Positions 11,250-23,388 of a stretch of 64,000 bases of DNA are shown one piece after another. Every line of letters starts with the position of its first letter. Within the stretch, counting starts at the first letter, position 1. Made by a program: the position numbers and the translations under genes. Source of the DNA: Datura wrightii (lineage: Eukaryota > Streptophyta > Magnoliopsida > Solanales > Solanaceae); NCBI GenBank assembly GCA_035772735.1, contig JASDFA010000007.1, positions 72,268,501 to 72,332,500 on the forward strand, written 5' to 3'. Under the pieces are notes generated by a model that saw nothing but the letters and a program-made list of their open reading frames with translations, was not told the origin of the DNA and made no database searches.

Positions 11250-13125
11250 TAAACTTGGCATAACCAATGGTATGTTTATAGATAATTGTTTCATCATTGA
11301 TAGGAATTTTTGAAACTTATTATTCTCCGCCTTCTTTTTCGTTCTTTGAGGGAACGGTGGTGGTGGTCGTGGGATAGACTTATAAATTTGTGTGGCCCCT
11401 CGTTTCCCTCTTTGTTCGGTCTCAGGCTCCTTCTCAACAAATGGAGCCTTAGTCAACTCAGTATCCTCATCATGCTCATGCTCAACAACCTCTTCCTCAT
11501 CATCAATTATGTTGTCTTTCCCTTTAAATCTCTACTATAATCGGCAGAGGGGGATAAAACATGGTTTTTCCACTCCTAGTCATCACAGCCATGTAGTGAC
11601 CATCATTTTTTGGATTTTGAACTATGTTTCTAGGTAGCATACCCTTTTTCCTAGGGTTCATAGGTGCTGACAGTTGACCAAGCTACTGTTCCATCTGCTT
11701 GATAGCTATAGCATGTGACCCAACTCTCTGACCTATGCTAGACATATCTCCACAGATGTCTTTCTGCTAATAATCTGTACATTCTAACCTTCTTTTGTAT
11801 ATTACCCATCATGCTCTCCAACTTTAGTTGTCCAGCCTCCCCCTCATGTGCATTAGGATGCATATACAATGCTGCTCGGTCATTGCGGAAACCGTCATTC
11901 CTTCTCCATTCTCCCTCTCACTGACGACCTCAGCTCTGTCTCTATATCCATTCTAGTTGTAATTGTCTCTGTATTGTTTCGAACCTTGGTTTCCAGAACA
12001 TTGATGCCAAGTGTCTTATCCAGACCCTTTGGAATTGGATCGAAAATCCGGCACCTGGTTGTCCGAGAAGTTTGCCTCCTCATCGAAATTTTAGTGCTCA
12101 GGCCCTGGTTCCTATCCCTGTTTCCCACTATAGTAACTTTTCGGGCTCCAGCACCCATGATATTCTTCGTGAGTAGGTCCAATTATGTGCATATATGGGT
12201 CAATTCCTAGTCACGTTCTTCCTCCTTTTTTCACCGCTCTGCAGTCAAACCAACATCATATGTACCAGTAGCCGCTTTTACTTCTCGGGTGTGCTATGCT
12301 CTATTTGTTTTCGTCACTCTATCTAGAATAGTGGCAGCTTGCTCCCAGGTGTGGCTCATCAGTGCTCCTCCCAACACTGTGTATACTATAGCTTAGTACT
12401 GTTATTCAATGATCTATAGAAAATCTCCAATAGACTGTCATCAGAAATTTTGTGGTTTGGGCACTTGGTCAACTTCTCCTTGAATCACAATTAGGTTTCA
12501 TGAAGTGCCTCTATCTTTAGTTGTCATAAATTATGTATTTCATTCTTAAGTTGCAGCATCCTGGGGGGTGGAAAGAATCTCTCTATAAAAGCTTGTTTGA
12601 GTTCCCTCCAGTTGGTAATGGAGTCCTTGGGAAACACCGATAACCATAAAGTGGCCTCCCTAGAGAAAGAGAATGGGAAGAGTCTTAGCCTCATTGCGTC
12701 CTAGCTGACTCTAGGCAACCTATACGCCTTGCATATTCTAACAAAGTTCATTAAGTGCAGGTTAACATCATCAGCTGCCTGACCACTAAACACCCCTTTA
12801 ATCTTCAACAATTGAATCATGGTGCTAGTGATGGCAGATTTTTCCCTTGCAGGCAAAGGTGGTGGTACAATATCTCCGATTGAACCAACTTCATCATTGT
12901 TCAGGTAATCCTCATCAAAGAATTTAGGGGCATATCTCTGGCCTCTGGTGCCTCTTCCATGGCGATCAACATTAACAACCTCATCTCGAGCATCATCAAC
13001 TTCCTGAAGTGCAGTTTGCTGAGCTAGCTCGGCTTGCCTAGCTTCTTCAACAAGATGGACATCTCTCTGCTCTTGGTCTCCATCCTTTGCAGTGTTCTTT
13101 CAAGTTCAAGATCCAAAGGAATCAT
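11250..13125 (-). pseudogene. gag: Gag of D, degenerate
   Basis: ATG at 13125-13123 in a good context opens a frame beginning MIPLDLELERTLQRMETK. Around 12700-12590 the pieces RLRLFPFSL and TNWREL match the gag core of A1 (FPFSLLGEAKRWL...TTWDDL). Near 11420-11280 the strand reads PPPPFPQR and KFQKFLSMMKQLSINIPLV, the gag-protease linker also seen in A2. Multiple stops and frameshifts prevent translation. An ATG start is present here, unlike in A1 and A2. Confidence 0.72.
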
Positions 13126-13260
13126 GGTGTATCCACTCCGTCAAGTACTTGGCATTCACCAAGCGACAACATGTGGGTGTCCAAAAATAAAAAAGAAAAC
13201 ATAATTGAGGAAATAATAACAAAAAGTCAAATGCAAGCAATTAATCTAATCTTAGTCATA

Positions 13261-13279
13261 TTCCCTGGCAATGGTGCCA
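13261..13279 (-). other. Primer binding site of D
   Basis: The minus strand reads TGGCACCATTGCCAGGGAA, the tRNA-Asp type site with changes at several positions relative to A1/A2, five bases from the LTR end at 13285. The differences fit an old copy or a family variant. Confidence 0.75.
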
Positions 13280-13284
13280 CTTTT

Positions 13285-14942
13285 TGATAACGCTCAATCT
13301 CACATTTCCTGGAGAAGTATGAAGCGCACATTGTCAATAAGGAACCCAACAAAGAGGTTGGGGTTGAATCCACAGGGAATAAGGTAAGATATAGACCTAT
13401 GCAGGTACTTAAACTTGTTGGTAAGTTATCTCCAAATTGGGGGTTTTGAAGAAAAAACAATAATAAAACATGATCATGATTGTGGTTGTTATCAAGATTT
13501 GCAAATAACTAGAAAGTATTCCCCATGGGTTTATAACTACTTCGGGTATAAAAACGTGATCAATCCCAATGCTTGCTTGTACAAGTGATAACGAGGGCTC
13601 ATCCAAATGACTTGTTCGTCCCTATTGGATGACTATACTCAATTATCAGGTCTGGTCTCATGTGCGATTTCAAACAAACCATTTTTAATGTGTCCCAAAT
13701 TAACTTTCTTGCAATCGTAGCTCAAGTCATAAAATGATCATAAAAATCAAGGATTTATTCTATTCTCTTTTTCTAATCTCTACATGTCTAGGTTCAAGAA
13801 AGTAAAGTATTCGAGCAAGTCCTAACATTGCGCACTCTTAAGAAACACTTAAAGATGAAGAGAATACAGTACAAGCGTTTAGCATTAGTTTTGAATCACT
13901 TTGTGTAACCCTATTACGTTAATCCACCATGGTTCCCACAACCCTAGTTGTGGAGGTTTTAGCCTCTCATGAGTGTAAGATTGTAATTAGCTTTTATAGA
14001 CAAACAAATAATTAAATACTTACAACAATAGTTGGAAGAAAACCTACTTTGAATATTGATTAACAAAATTAAGAACAATTGATAAAACCAAATGTTGATC
14101 TCAAGAATTTCTCTCCAAAACATGATAATAATTCACAAATAAAACTTCTCTCAATATAATCACACGTCTACTGCTCTCTCCTACTAAAACAAAACGTAAA
14201 AGGTATTTATACACACATCAGAAACCTTTTCCTAAGCTAACAAGGAAATTTCCATATCTAGTACTGATTCGTCCTACGACTGATCATACGACCTGTAACA
14301 GGATTGTACTGGTCGTATTTGGCTCCTTTACATTCTTTGGTTGCTTTAAAATTGACTAAGTGTTGGCAACTGGTACGACTCGTACCATGGTCCTACGAGT
14401 CATACAATCCATCTGTGGCTTAGCCCTGAGAACTTTGACATCTTCTGAAGTTTTCTACGAGTTTTATGGTACACCTCGTACATTGCTCCTACAACTAGTA
14501 CTTGCTTGTTGCACCTGGAGTTCTTCCGAGTCTTTAAGAATCATTGAAGCTCCCCATGACTCATGGTACGAGTCGTAATTAGATGTTATGATCCGTGGGT
14601 TCCACACGTACCAAGAGAATGCTTGTGCAAATTTTATCTGAAGATTTCCATGACTCGAGTTATAGATCGTACTGAAAATCATACTCTGCCTTCACATTGT
14701 TTTAGCCTTCTAAGGTTTTCCATGAGTCTTAGTGCGACTCGTATAATCCAGGTACGGCTTGTACTAAGATTAGTCCTTGGGCTGATTTTCTGCACTTTTA
14801 TGCATCTTGTGCACATTTTTACTTCAACACCTATTTTCCCTAGAAACAAAGTAAAAGCACCTAATATCCATATAACATACCTAAGTCCATGCTAGTTTCT
14901 TTGTTTTAAGCAATGAAAGCGCTATAAACTCAAAGCACATCA
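13285..14942 (-). repeat. 5' LTR of D (about 1658 bp)
   Basis: On the plus strand the LTR runs TGATAACGC...GCACATCA, so its ends form a four-base inverted repeat TGAT/ATCA. U3 carries six or more near-palindromes of the CGACTC/GAGTCG type (14270-14770). TATAAATA on the minus strand at 14211-14204 lies just downstream of them. The U5 end (CCACAGGGATT...) resembles the A-family U5. The outer end is inferred from the TGAT/ATCA symmetry and is less certain than the inner one. Confidence 0.72.
14204..14211 (-). promoter_or_regulatory. TATA box of D LTR
   Basis: Minus-strand TATAAATA immediately downstream of the palindrome cluster, the same arrangement as in the A-family LTRs. Confidence 0.55.
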
Positions 14943-16981
14943 GCCCCGAAATCCTAGCAAGTAAAAGAAAGCATAGAAACATAACCTATCTGGCCCTCAT
15001 AAACCGACAAGTCCAAAAAATAAACAAAAACATGCGACACCTAGCCGACATAACTCACCTGTCATCACCTCTAGACCTCTTAACGGCCTCAGCTATCACT
15101 AGCCAACATCTAGCATCCACTGGTATCAGATAACATATAACACTAAAAACAACCACAATATAATGCCAATCAAATCAAAAGTAAACACCAGTTAATCAAC
15201 ATTATCAATCAAGCGCTGTCGGACCCTCTCTCAGCTGTCCATAACTAGTGGAGCTCAATCCAGCCAGGAGAGCCAATCGTGATCCCAGGAAGGCTTAGAC
15301 ATGTTGGACCATTCTAAAATCATGTATCAACTCGACACTATAGAGGACATCATTCTTAGCCCCATAGGTAATTTCACTCATTGGGCTCAACCCGCAGCCG
15401 AAACACTCTCGCGCATCGGGTATCCACGAGTCTCAAGGCCCCAAACACACCACACAAACAATCACAATTCAAAAGAAATAAAAATATATTAATACATTCT
15501 CAAAAAGCTGACAACCGGCTCTCGAACCCCACTAACTGATTATCACAACATCGTACTATTCTCGCATGTCTAGTCGCCCACCGACGAGCCACTAACCGAG
15601 CTAACGATCACCGACCTAACTAGTCCATTCCCAAGATTTAAAAGAAGCCCACAAGACCGTCTACTCAGAACAAATAATAAGGAAAACAACCAAGCCAACA
15701 CAAGCATCACCATGGCAGCCAACGTGCCATCGATATAGCCGCCGACTCAAATTATAACCAAAGGGCATCACCACCATTGTTCCAAGTCATCACTAAGCCA
15801 TCAATAAACCCACCAGCCAACCTTAACCAAGTAACCTACCCATGACAGAGTTCTGAAAGCAACAACAACTATTGCACCAACTTAACCATGTGATCATTAT
15901 AATAAATCTTTCGACTAGTCGCATCGACGCCCTTCTAAGGACAAATCCGAAGCTAGCAATGAACCCAAAAGAAATATATCCACAGAATACCATTTAGTCA
16001 GCATCTAAAAAAGCTTAGAAACAACACAATCCTAAGGCGCCAAAAATAGCCAATAAACACGAGTTTATGAATAGTGATACTTCGCCGAAATTATGCCAAA
16101 ATGGAAGAAATAGAAGCCTTAACATATCTTAAACTCCCATGAAGAAAGATACTCGAATCTTTACATCAAAAAGCACCAAAACACTGCCTAATAACAGCAG
16201 CTCCCACCCCAAACACGCTGCCAACAAGGTCAACAAAGAAACAACACAAGACGACACTTATTCAGCTAACTTTCATTGAAATCGGAGGTAGAATCTCCAA
16301 AAAATAAACCTACCGAAATTTACAGCAACTTAATTTACTAAGAAATACAAGAGGGAGAGGCTTTCCCAACAAGGCAACTTCAAACAGCCACAAAAACTTC
16401 TAGAAACGCAACCAAAACACTATCTAAATGGAGGATTCCACTTCCCGTTCTTGGATTTGATGTAGGATTATGTATTATATCTCCCAAATCATCAAAAACT
16501 AGTTGGGATAAGTCTAGAGAGAGTTTTTTCTTCTGTAAATTTCCATAAAGGAGAAAAAGATATGAAATAACCGACCAAATGGATTTATGTAGTCCTCCAC
16601 CACCGTAGCCGCTTTTGACGTGCCTACTTTCACAGTCTCGCAAAAATGTCCATATCTCTCTACTCTGAAGTTAGATTGGCTGATGATTTAATGCACTGGA
16701 AATTAGACTCATAGAAATTTGGTTTGATAGGTTGTACTCCCCCTAACTCCTTATAGAATTAGGGAAAAACTTTGAGACATTTGACCTAAGTTTCAGAATT
16801 TCAAGAAAGAAATTTGCAATAACTTTTACTGAATTTCATTCTAAAACTTGGTTGACGTCCAACTTAAATATAATCATAGAGTGACTCAAATATCTAATAA
16901 AACTTCCTACTTATTATTTTAAGTACCCTTATTCCTAACTTGAAGTACAAATTTATCGCTCAAATTATTCGGGGTGTTACA
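14943..16981 (-). repeat. E: gypsy LTR (partial), minus strand
   Basis: The right border reads GGGGTGTTACA (ends 16981), so on the minus strand the LTR starts TGTAACACCCCG, the usual start of chromovirus-type LTRs. No gene is seen in the 2 kb. The left border coincides with the outer end of D, and no TG start is seen there. The simplest reading is that D inserted into this LTR and its remainder is left of the window. A solo or truncated LTR is the alternative. Confidence 0.6.
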
Positions 16982-17601
16982 TACACCTTGTTTCACTCTA
17001 CGTTCCACCAAAACTTGGTGGCAAGATGCATATCCCTCTTAGAGATATCAGATGTATCAGACACAACCTAAACTGGGGTCCCTCTAGTAATGACCCTGGC
17101 TATCCACCCACTAGCCTACCTACCTTTGTCGGCTATATCATCATACGTTGAGGTGTCCAGCACCTCATAATCATTACCTAAATAGTAACAATTGATTGCC
17201 TCCGGGATGATATCAACCCAAATCCTTTGAATCATCACCAAAAATAGATGCTTAATCTGAATCTTCAGAACTAGATTTGATGTTTGTACCGAACCACTAC
17301 CGTAGGACAAACTCCCAGTGCTGAAATTGGATCTGCTCCACAATTTTGGGGTATGCCTGCAACACAACAGTGATGATAGTCCTCTCCTCAGTGAGTCCTC
17401 GACGATCTCTGTCTTTGATCGTACTGCAGTCTTGTAAATATCGCTCCCTAGAGCCCTGGACTGCCCATCGAATCCTGAACATTTCCTTTTCCTACTTTCG
17501 TCTCAACTCTGGTACTAGGGAGGAGGTCTGGATAGATGATTCCTCCTCAGTGGCCTTACTGAAGGAAATCCCTCTCATTGGCCCCTTAGATTGGGCCTAG
17601 T
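16982..17601 (-). pseudogene. F: env-like fragment of an Athila-type element
   Basis: The minus strand from about 17482 reads MFRIRWAVQGSRERYLQDC, then RRGLTEERTI, and further on YYLGNDYEVLDTSTYDDIA and KRDMHLATKFWWNVE. This pattern resembles the env-position plant transposon protein. It contains stops and is cut on the right by the start of C (17602) and on the left by E (16981). It may belong to the same element as other Athila pieces outside the window. Confidence 0.55.
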
Positions 17602-19901
17602 TGTAATACCCCAAAAGTGCCTAAGATTTGACTAGAGATAAAAAATGGAAGTTGGCCAAAAATTGGAAAAAAATATTGTAAGGCGGACGATCCAACGGAT
17701 CGTTGGTCCAAATAATGACCCGTTGGAAGCAGTCATGGGAACTGTAAGTCTGGGGACAGTGGAAGCAACGAGTGATGTAATGACTCCTTGTTGGGAACAA
17801 CGAGTTGTCATTTGTAATCGTGGTGGGTACTGGACTTCAACATTAGGGGATGTAACAGGTCATCCCATGACCCGTCGTGAGATGTAAGGGTTCGTGGTCA
17901 CGAGTCATTGTATGGGATGTGAATATTTTCCAAAGGACCAAACGGAAGGAAACCACAACTCGTTGGATGAAGTAACAAGTTGTGGTGAGGATCGTTGTGA
18001 GGAGAAGTATAGGATCTGTAGCAGGAAGTAACGACCGAATCAATGACCCATTGGATGAAAGGATGAGTAATCCTGCAGAGTCGTGGGTTGAATCTGAGAT
18101 CAGGGTTTTGGTAGTGCAGATGAGGAACAGATACCACGAGTCATGGTATCCTCTAACGACTCATTGGTACGCCCATTAGTACACCCAGTGCGGATTTTTT
18201 AGGGTTTTTCATTAAGGATATTTTCATCATTCCTATTCTCTAAGGTCCTAAACTATGTCATTTTATGTTATTTTATGAGTGTATTAAGATAGATTAATCC
18301 CTTCTAGCCTATTCATTCTCATGCATGCAAAGTTAGAAAAGTTTAGAGGTGATCAAGCTAGTATTCAAGGTGTTCTCATCAATTTTCCTTTGGGATTTCA
18401 AGGAGTGTTGAGATTTAATTCTTTCCAGATATGTAGGGTTATGAATGGGTGTTTTCATTCATGCCCATGCCCAATCTCTCCAAATTCATAAAATTTGATC
18501 AAAAATCTTATGGGGGTTTTAACTTAAATCTTGTGGAATTCTAATGATCTATTAATGGGTTATTATATTTCATGATTTACATCATATTTTTTAAATTATG
18601 ATCAGATTCTACAACTATTTTGATTATAAAATTATTGATTTCAATTTCTACTAAATCAAGCCCAATTAAGCATGTTCTATGATGAATCGAGTTGTGATCT
18701 TTACTTCAATTGTTGATATTCATAAACCCATCATTATTTATGATCTGAAATATGGATTTATTCAAATACCTATTATGATTTTATGATTTTCAAAGTATAC
18801 GTTTGATCTACAATTATGCATGAATCCTATGATTTACAAATTATGTTTTTGGCCAACTCACGGGCCTTACCCTCACGGCTATTTCATGAATTTACAAGCA
18901 CGTTTATGATTATCATGATTTAACAAGCCCATGAATCTCATGCAAAATATACTATGAGCACTATATATGTTTTGGGAGTAGTATTTAACACCGAGTAGGT
19001 TCGGGCCTAGGTTCTACCCCGGATCTCATAACTACGTACCATTGTAGGAAATGATGGGACCTCCCTTGTTACTGTCCCCTGGCCCAAATGGCCCTTTTTT
19101 ATGGTGATATCACGCCTTTCATGGTTCTACCCTTTGCAAGATACAAACTCCCTCCAGATCAGGGTTACAAGTCGAGCTTCATGTGTGCTCATATGGGGTA
19201 TATCGGTTACGAGAATTTCCCACCATTCCTCATGATTTATGAATGTTATGATTATGTATATTAGCTCAAGTCATGTTCGATAAAACTTTTCTGTTATGAT
19301 TATGATTACGATAGTATTACAAATGTTTTGAAAATCTTGAGCCTTATGTTATCATATGCTATTTATGTTATGAGCATGTTGTCCTAGTCTTATGATCATT
19401 TACGAACTTTTATATATTTTAATTGTCCGTTTTACTTGCCTTGCATACTCGATACATTCCAGGTACTGATTGCACACTTTCTATGATGTATCATTTCATG
19501 GTATAGGACCCTACTCTTAGGCTCATCCCTGTCAGTAGCCCCTTTCAGAGTTAGCTATCAACCTTTTTTGTGAGTCCTTATGTTCCGAGGGCCATATGTA
19601 CAGACACTAATGTTTCTTTGTTTCAGTTTCTATTGGGTTAGTTGGGGATGTTGTCCCATCAACCCATCTAATATGATAGAGGTTTTCTAACTAATTGTAG
19701 TACTCAATTGATATATAATTCAAGTACGTTCCACTTATCATGCTATGTTATGTTACATTTATGTTTCCTCTATATCGTATATTTAGTATTCCTCTTTAAG
19801 TGATATGAAGTTAGGTGAATGTTCATGCCATGGGTCGACTTGGAGTCTCTCGGTGCTCCTTGTCTTGTATTTCGATTTGGGCCTACGTTCGGGTCATGAC
19901 A
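17602..19901 (+). repeat. 5' LTR of C (2300 bp)
   Basis: Starts TGTAATACCCC and ends GGTCATGACA, directly followed by the primer site. Length matches the 2.2-2.3 kb LTRs of B. U3 holds near-palindromes at 17684-18180. The partner LTR is not in the window, so no target duplication can be checked; the five bases before it are CTAGT. Confidence 0.82.
17684..18180 (+). repeat. Near-palindrome cluster in U3 of C
   Basis: Inverted repeats such as CCAACGGATCGTTGG (about 17691-17705), CAACTCGTTG...CAAGTTGTGG (about 17955-17985) and CACGAGTCATGGTATC (about 18136) are spaced by 30-80 bases. The arrangement resembles the U3 arrays of A and D but with its own sequence. Confidence 0.6.
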
Positions 19902-19904
19902 AAC

Positions 19905-19920
19905 TTTGTATAAAAGCAAT
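19905..19920 (+). other. Degenerate primer binding site of C
   Basis: TTTGTATAAAAGCAAT occupies the exact place of the expected TTGGTATCAGAGCAAG (tRNA-iMet) three bases after the LTR. The intact form is seen in B at 31572-31583. Four changes suggest decay after insertion. Confidence 0.55.
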
Positions 19921-20125
19921 AGGTTTGAAGTGTCCTAGAGTTTCTGAAAGCCACGTTAAGTAGAGTATTCTTCATAGGTGTGAAGTTTGCCACACTTATG
20001 ATGAAGAGGCTATGAGACGTTTAGGAATTGTTCCCTTCTTTCATGATCTATGTAGTGCGATGAAAAGTCTTTCTGTCCTTCTAACTCGAGCTATTCACGA
20101 TTGTAGAATCATGGATCCTTGAAGA

Positions 20126-21180
20126 ATGAAAGGTAGGAGAAATAAGAATGGTGAAGGCCATGAGGATGGCAACGGTAATGGGCACTAGCAAGCCGTACCA
20201 GTTCAGGAGCACCAGGCACCAGAGTCAGTTGTCCATACTGGGTTTTGGGTAGCTATCCAGATGCTTTCATAGGCCTTGACTACTCAGGTCAATTGGCAGA
20301 CCGTTGCGCATATTCCATAGAATGCCAATGCGGTGGTGGCTCGAGTTAGAGATTTCTTGAGGATGAACCCGCCAGAGTTCCTTGGGTCCAAGGTAGATGA
20401 ATTCATCAACGAGATTCTAAAGATCATGCAGGTCATGGGGGTGACAAATGGAGAGTGTGTTGATTTGGTCTCTTATCATATGAAAGGGGTGGTGCATATA
20501 TAGTCCTAGCAATGGAGAGATTCTAGGGCAGTAGGTGCAGGCCCTATGGGTTGGGAAGAGTTTCATGTAGTCTTTCTGGATCGATTCTTCCCTCATAAGA
20601 TGAGGGAACTGAAGGCAGCCAAGTTTGTAAGTTTGAAGCAGGGTGATATGTTTCTTCAAGAGTATGGTTTGGAGTCCACCCATTTATCCAAGTATGCACC
20701 TGGGTTGGTGGAAGACCAGAGGGCTTGAGTGAGCCGATTTATGCATGGAGTGGCTAACTACCTGGATTAGGATTGTAGGATTTCCATGCTATATCGGGAT
20801 ATAGATTTTCCCTGCATAGTGTTGCATGCCCAGCAGATGGAGTCAGTGTATCGGAGGTAGTGAGAGCCCAAGAGGTCCAGGACAGACAATTATGGTACTT
20901 CTCAGGCTAGTTCGGGGGGTGGGAAGCGCCAGCAGTTTCAGCATTGGTCTTTTGCTTTAACAACATCATTAGCCAGTACACCATTTAGATCACGAAGGGA
21001 TCGGAGGAGTAGGGCTTCAGATTTGAGAGGCCAAGGTGGCATGCAGATAGAGCGCACTTTCCCAACTTGTGTGGGGTGCGGCAAGAATCACCTAGGAAGG
21101 TGCCTAGTTGGCTTAGATGCTTGTTTTGGGTATGGAAAACCCAGTACTGACTCAGGGATTGCCCTTCAGCCAGATTAGGG
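20126..21180 (+). pseudogene. gag: Gag of C, broken
   Basis: ATG at 20126 opens MKGRRNKNG. Core gag sequence is seen around 20360-20720 (FLRMNPPEFLGSKVDEFINE, then WEEFHVVFLDRFFPHKMRE and SLKQGDMFLQEY), typical of chromovirus Gag. A knuckle of form CX2CX4HX4C (CVGCGKNHLGRC) lies near 21070-21105. Several in-frame stops (for example near 20187, 20502, 20726) block it. Confidence 0.78.
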
Positions 21181-21351
21181 GGTGGCAGAGCCCATATGCC
21201 AACCACTAGTTCAGCTACTCCAGCAGCACGTCCCCCTCAGCAGGGTGCCTCGACTAGCTCAGCTGACAGTCAGCGCAAGAATAGGTTCTATGCCTTTGTG
21301 ACCCGTCAGGTGTAGGAGACTTCACCAGATGTGGTTACTGGTATGTTATAG

Positions 21352-21840
21352 GTGTTTCATGTTGATGTTTATGCTTTTTTAGATCCAGGGGCTACCTTGT
21401 CTTTTGTTACATCTTACATTTCTAGTAGCTTTGGAGTTAGTCCCGAGACTCTGTCAGAACCATTTTCAGTTTCTACTCCTATTGGTGATTCGGTTGTAGC
21501 TAGGCGGGTGTATAGAAAATGCCCGATCATTATATTTCATAAAGTTACACTCGCAAACCATGTAGATTCATCCGTGACTGAATTTGATATTATTCTTGGT
21601 ATGGATTGGTTGTATGCGTGTTAGGATTGGTTGTATGCGTGTTATGCTTCTTCTAATTGTAGAACCCATGTGGTGGAGTTCTGTTTTTCGGGTGAGTCAG
21701 TCTTGGAGTGGAAGGGTAGTTCGGTCATGCCCGTAGGTCATTTTATCTCCTATATTAAGGATAGGAAGATGATCTCCAAGGCTTGTATGTATCATCTAAT
21801 TAGGGTTAAGGATGTTGAGTCTGAGACCCCAATTATCCAG
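21352..21840 (+). pseudogene. Protease of C
   Basis: The frame from about 21352 contains the active-site FLDPGATLSFV (about 21375-21408) and the C-terminal EFDIILGMDWL (about 21580-21612). A 21-bp tandem duplication (21604-21624 and 21625-21645) repeats DWLYACY and creates a TAG at 21622. After it the same frame continues into RT. Apart from the duplication the protease is fairly well kept. Confidence 0.8.
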
Positions 21841-22627
21841 TCAGTTCCGGTGATGCGTGAGTACCAAGAAGTATTTTCAGATGATTTACCAGGTGTTCCT
21901 CCCTTGAGGGAAATTGATTTTGTTCTTGACCTTCTTCCCGACACACAACCTGTATCTATCCCTCCTTATAGGATGGCTCCAACCGAGATAAAGGAGTTGA
22001 AGGATTATTTGAAGGACCTGCTAGATAAGGGTTTCATTAGACCAAGACAGTCTACATGGGGTGCACCAGTCTTATTTGTTCGAAAAAAGGATGGTTCCCT
22101 TCTTATATGTATTTACTATCGACAATTGAACAAAGTCATCGTCAAGAACAGGTATCCTCTACCCAAGGTTGATGATTTATTGGACCAACTTCAGGGTGCC
22201 AAGTGTTTCTCAAAGATAGATCTCAAGTCCGGGTATCACCAGCTCAAGGTTCGGGATAGTGCATCCCGAAGACAGCCTTCTAGATGCGGTATGGTGATTA
22301 TGAGTTTGTAGTTATGTCTTTTGGACTAATGAATGCTCCTGCAGCTTTTATGGACCTGATGAATAGGGTGTTCAAGCCATACCTAGACAAGTTCGTGATC
22401 GGGTTCATTGATGACATCATTATATACTCTCGGAGCGAGGAGGAGCATGCCGCTCATTTGAGAGTAGCGCTTCAGATTCTCAAGGATCGTCAATTATATG
22501 TCAAATTCAGCAAGTGTGAGTTTGATTAAACCTCGTAGCATTTTTGGGCCATGTAGTATCGAGTGAGGGCATAAAAGTAGATTCTCAAAAAATTGAGGCG
22601 GTGAAGAATTGGCCTAGACCGGTGAAT
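21841..22627 (+). pseudogene. Reverse transcriptase of C, truncated
   Basis: RT motifs appear in order: VFSDDLPGVPP (about 21871), GFIRPRQSTWGAPVLFVRKK (about 22030-22090), then the motif normally reading CIDYRQLN (here CIYYRQLN, the aspartate lost) near 22110. Next come KIDLKSGYHQ (about 22215), VMSFGLMNAPAAF (about 22312) and the catalytic FIDDI (about 22405). A frameshift near 22260 splits the domain, and another break follows CEF near 22520. The domain ends at WPRPV where transposon T begins. Confidence 0.85.
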
Positions 22628-23190
22628 TAAAAATGCCTTTCGCGGCAATAATAATTGCCGCTATAACATATACCAGCGATTAAGCTTTTGACTTTGTAAA
22701 TGGGGTCGCTAAAAGCATTAGCGACCATTTAAAAAAATGTCAGTAAATGTGATTTAATTGCCGCTAATTGGCGTATGGTTTAACGGCAATCGTTGGTGGA
22801 ACTTATAATGGCCGCTAAATACATTTCGAAAATGACCCACTCCACCTTTTAGAGTCAATTATAGTGGCTGCGTAAAGGGCATCTTTAGCGGCTATTGAGT
22901 AGCGGCAACTATAATGGCCAATAAATCTATTTCCCAGATGGTTGCGTAACACTTTTGCTGCCTATTTATATTGCTACTAAATCCAAATTAATTGCTACTA
23001 AAATTTGCCTACTTTAACGGCTATTTTTAGCGTCAATTATAATGGCCACTACATTTGATCCAAAATGACTCCGTAAACACTTTCAGTGTCTATATTTATT
23101 GCCACTAAACCTAAATAAATTGCAGCTAAAAGTTACATATGTTAATGAGTATTGTGTAGCCACAATTATAACGACTGCCAAACACATTTC
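22628..23190 (-). repeat. Subterminal repeat region of T
   Basis: Short GC-containing motifs in an AT-rich background occur many times on both strands: GGCAAT.ATAATTGCCGC near 22650, TAATGGCCGCTAAA near 22808, AGCGGCAACTATAATGGCC near 22902, and similar ones to about 23170. Clusters like this are the transposase-binding subterminal regions of CACTA elements. Confidence 0.7.
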
Positions 23191-23388
23191 TGAACTGGCT
23201 ATATTAATAAATATCATGTCAAGTACTAATAAAACACACTTTTGCAATTCATAAAAATATAATATATTTCATTAACTAAAGATTAAAAAAAAAGCAAGTG
23301 GTAATTCATAATACTAGTGCAATTAACGAACAAAAAGACAATATTTTGTGTTTAAACTAAATAGCTAATGTCATTATAATTGTTTCTA

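Larger units (their letters stand above)
8392..14942 (-). mobile_element. D: degenerate pol-deleted Athila-type element, cut by A1
   Basis: Read on the minus strand the order is 5' LTR (14942-13285), tRNA-Asp type primer site (13279-13261), gag (13125-11250), protease (11140-10700), AGGCAA hairpins (10637-10537), palindrome-rich spacer (10490-9100) and env-like gene (9066-8392). The env-like gene is interrupted by the insertion of A1, so the rest lies left of the window. RT, RNase H and integrase are missing between protease and hairpins. Many stops and frameshifts indicate an old copy. Confidence 0.82.
17602..22627 (+). mobile_element. C: Ty3/gypsy chromovirus-like element, truncated in RT
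   Basis: A 5' LTR (17602-19901) is followed by a degenerate tRNA-iMet type primer site (19905-19920), gag with a CCHC knuckle, protease and the first two thirds of RT. Homology stops within the RT at WPRPV (about 22627), where CACTA-type terminal sequence begins. The missing part should resume on the far side of that transposon, outside the window. Stops, a 21-bp duplication and a frameshift make it inactive. Confidence 0.85.

Noticed and set aside
15120..15132. TGGTATCAGA resembling a plus-strand tRNA-iMet primer site
   Set aside because: No LTR end precedes it and no gag follows; LTR E has the opposite orientation.
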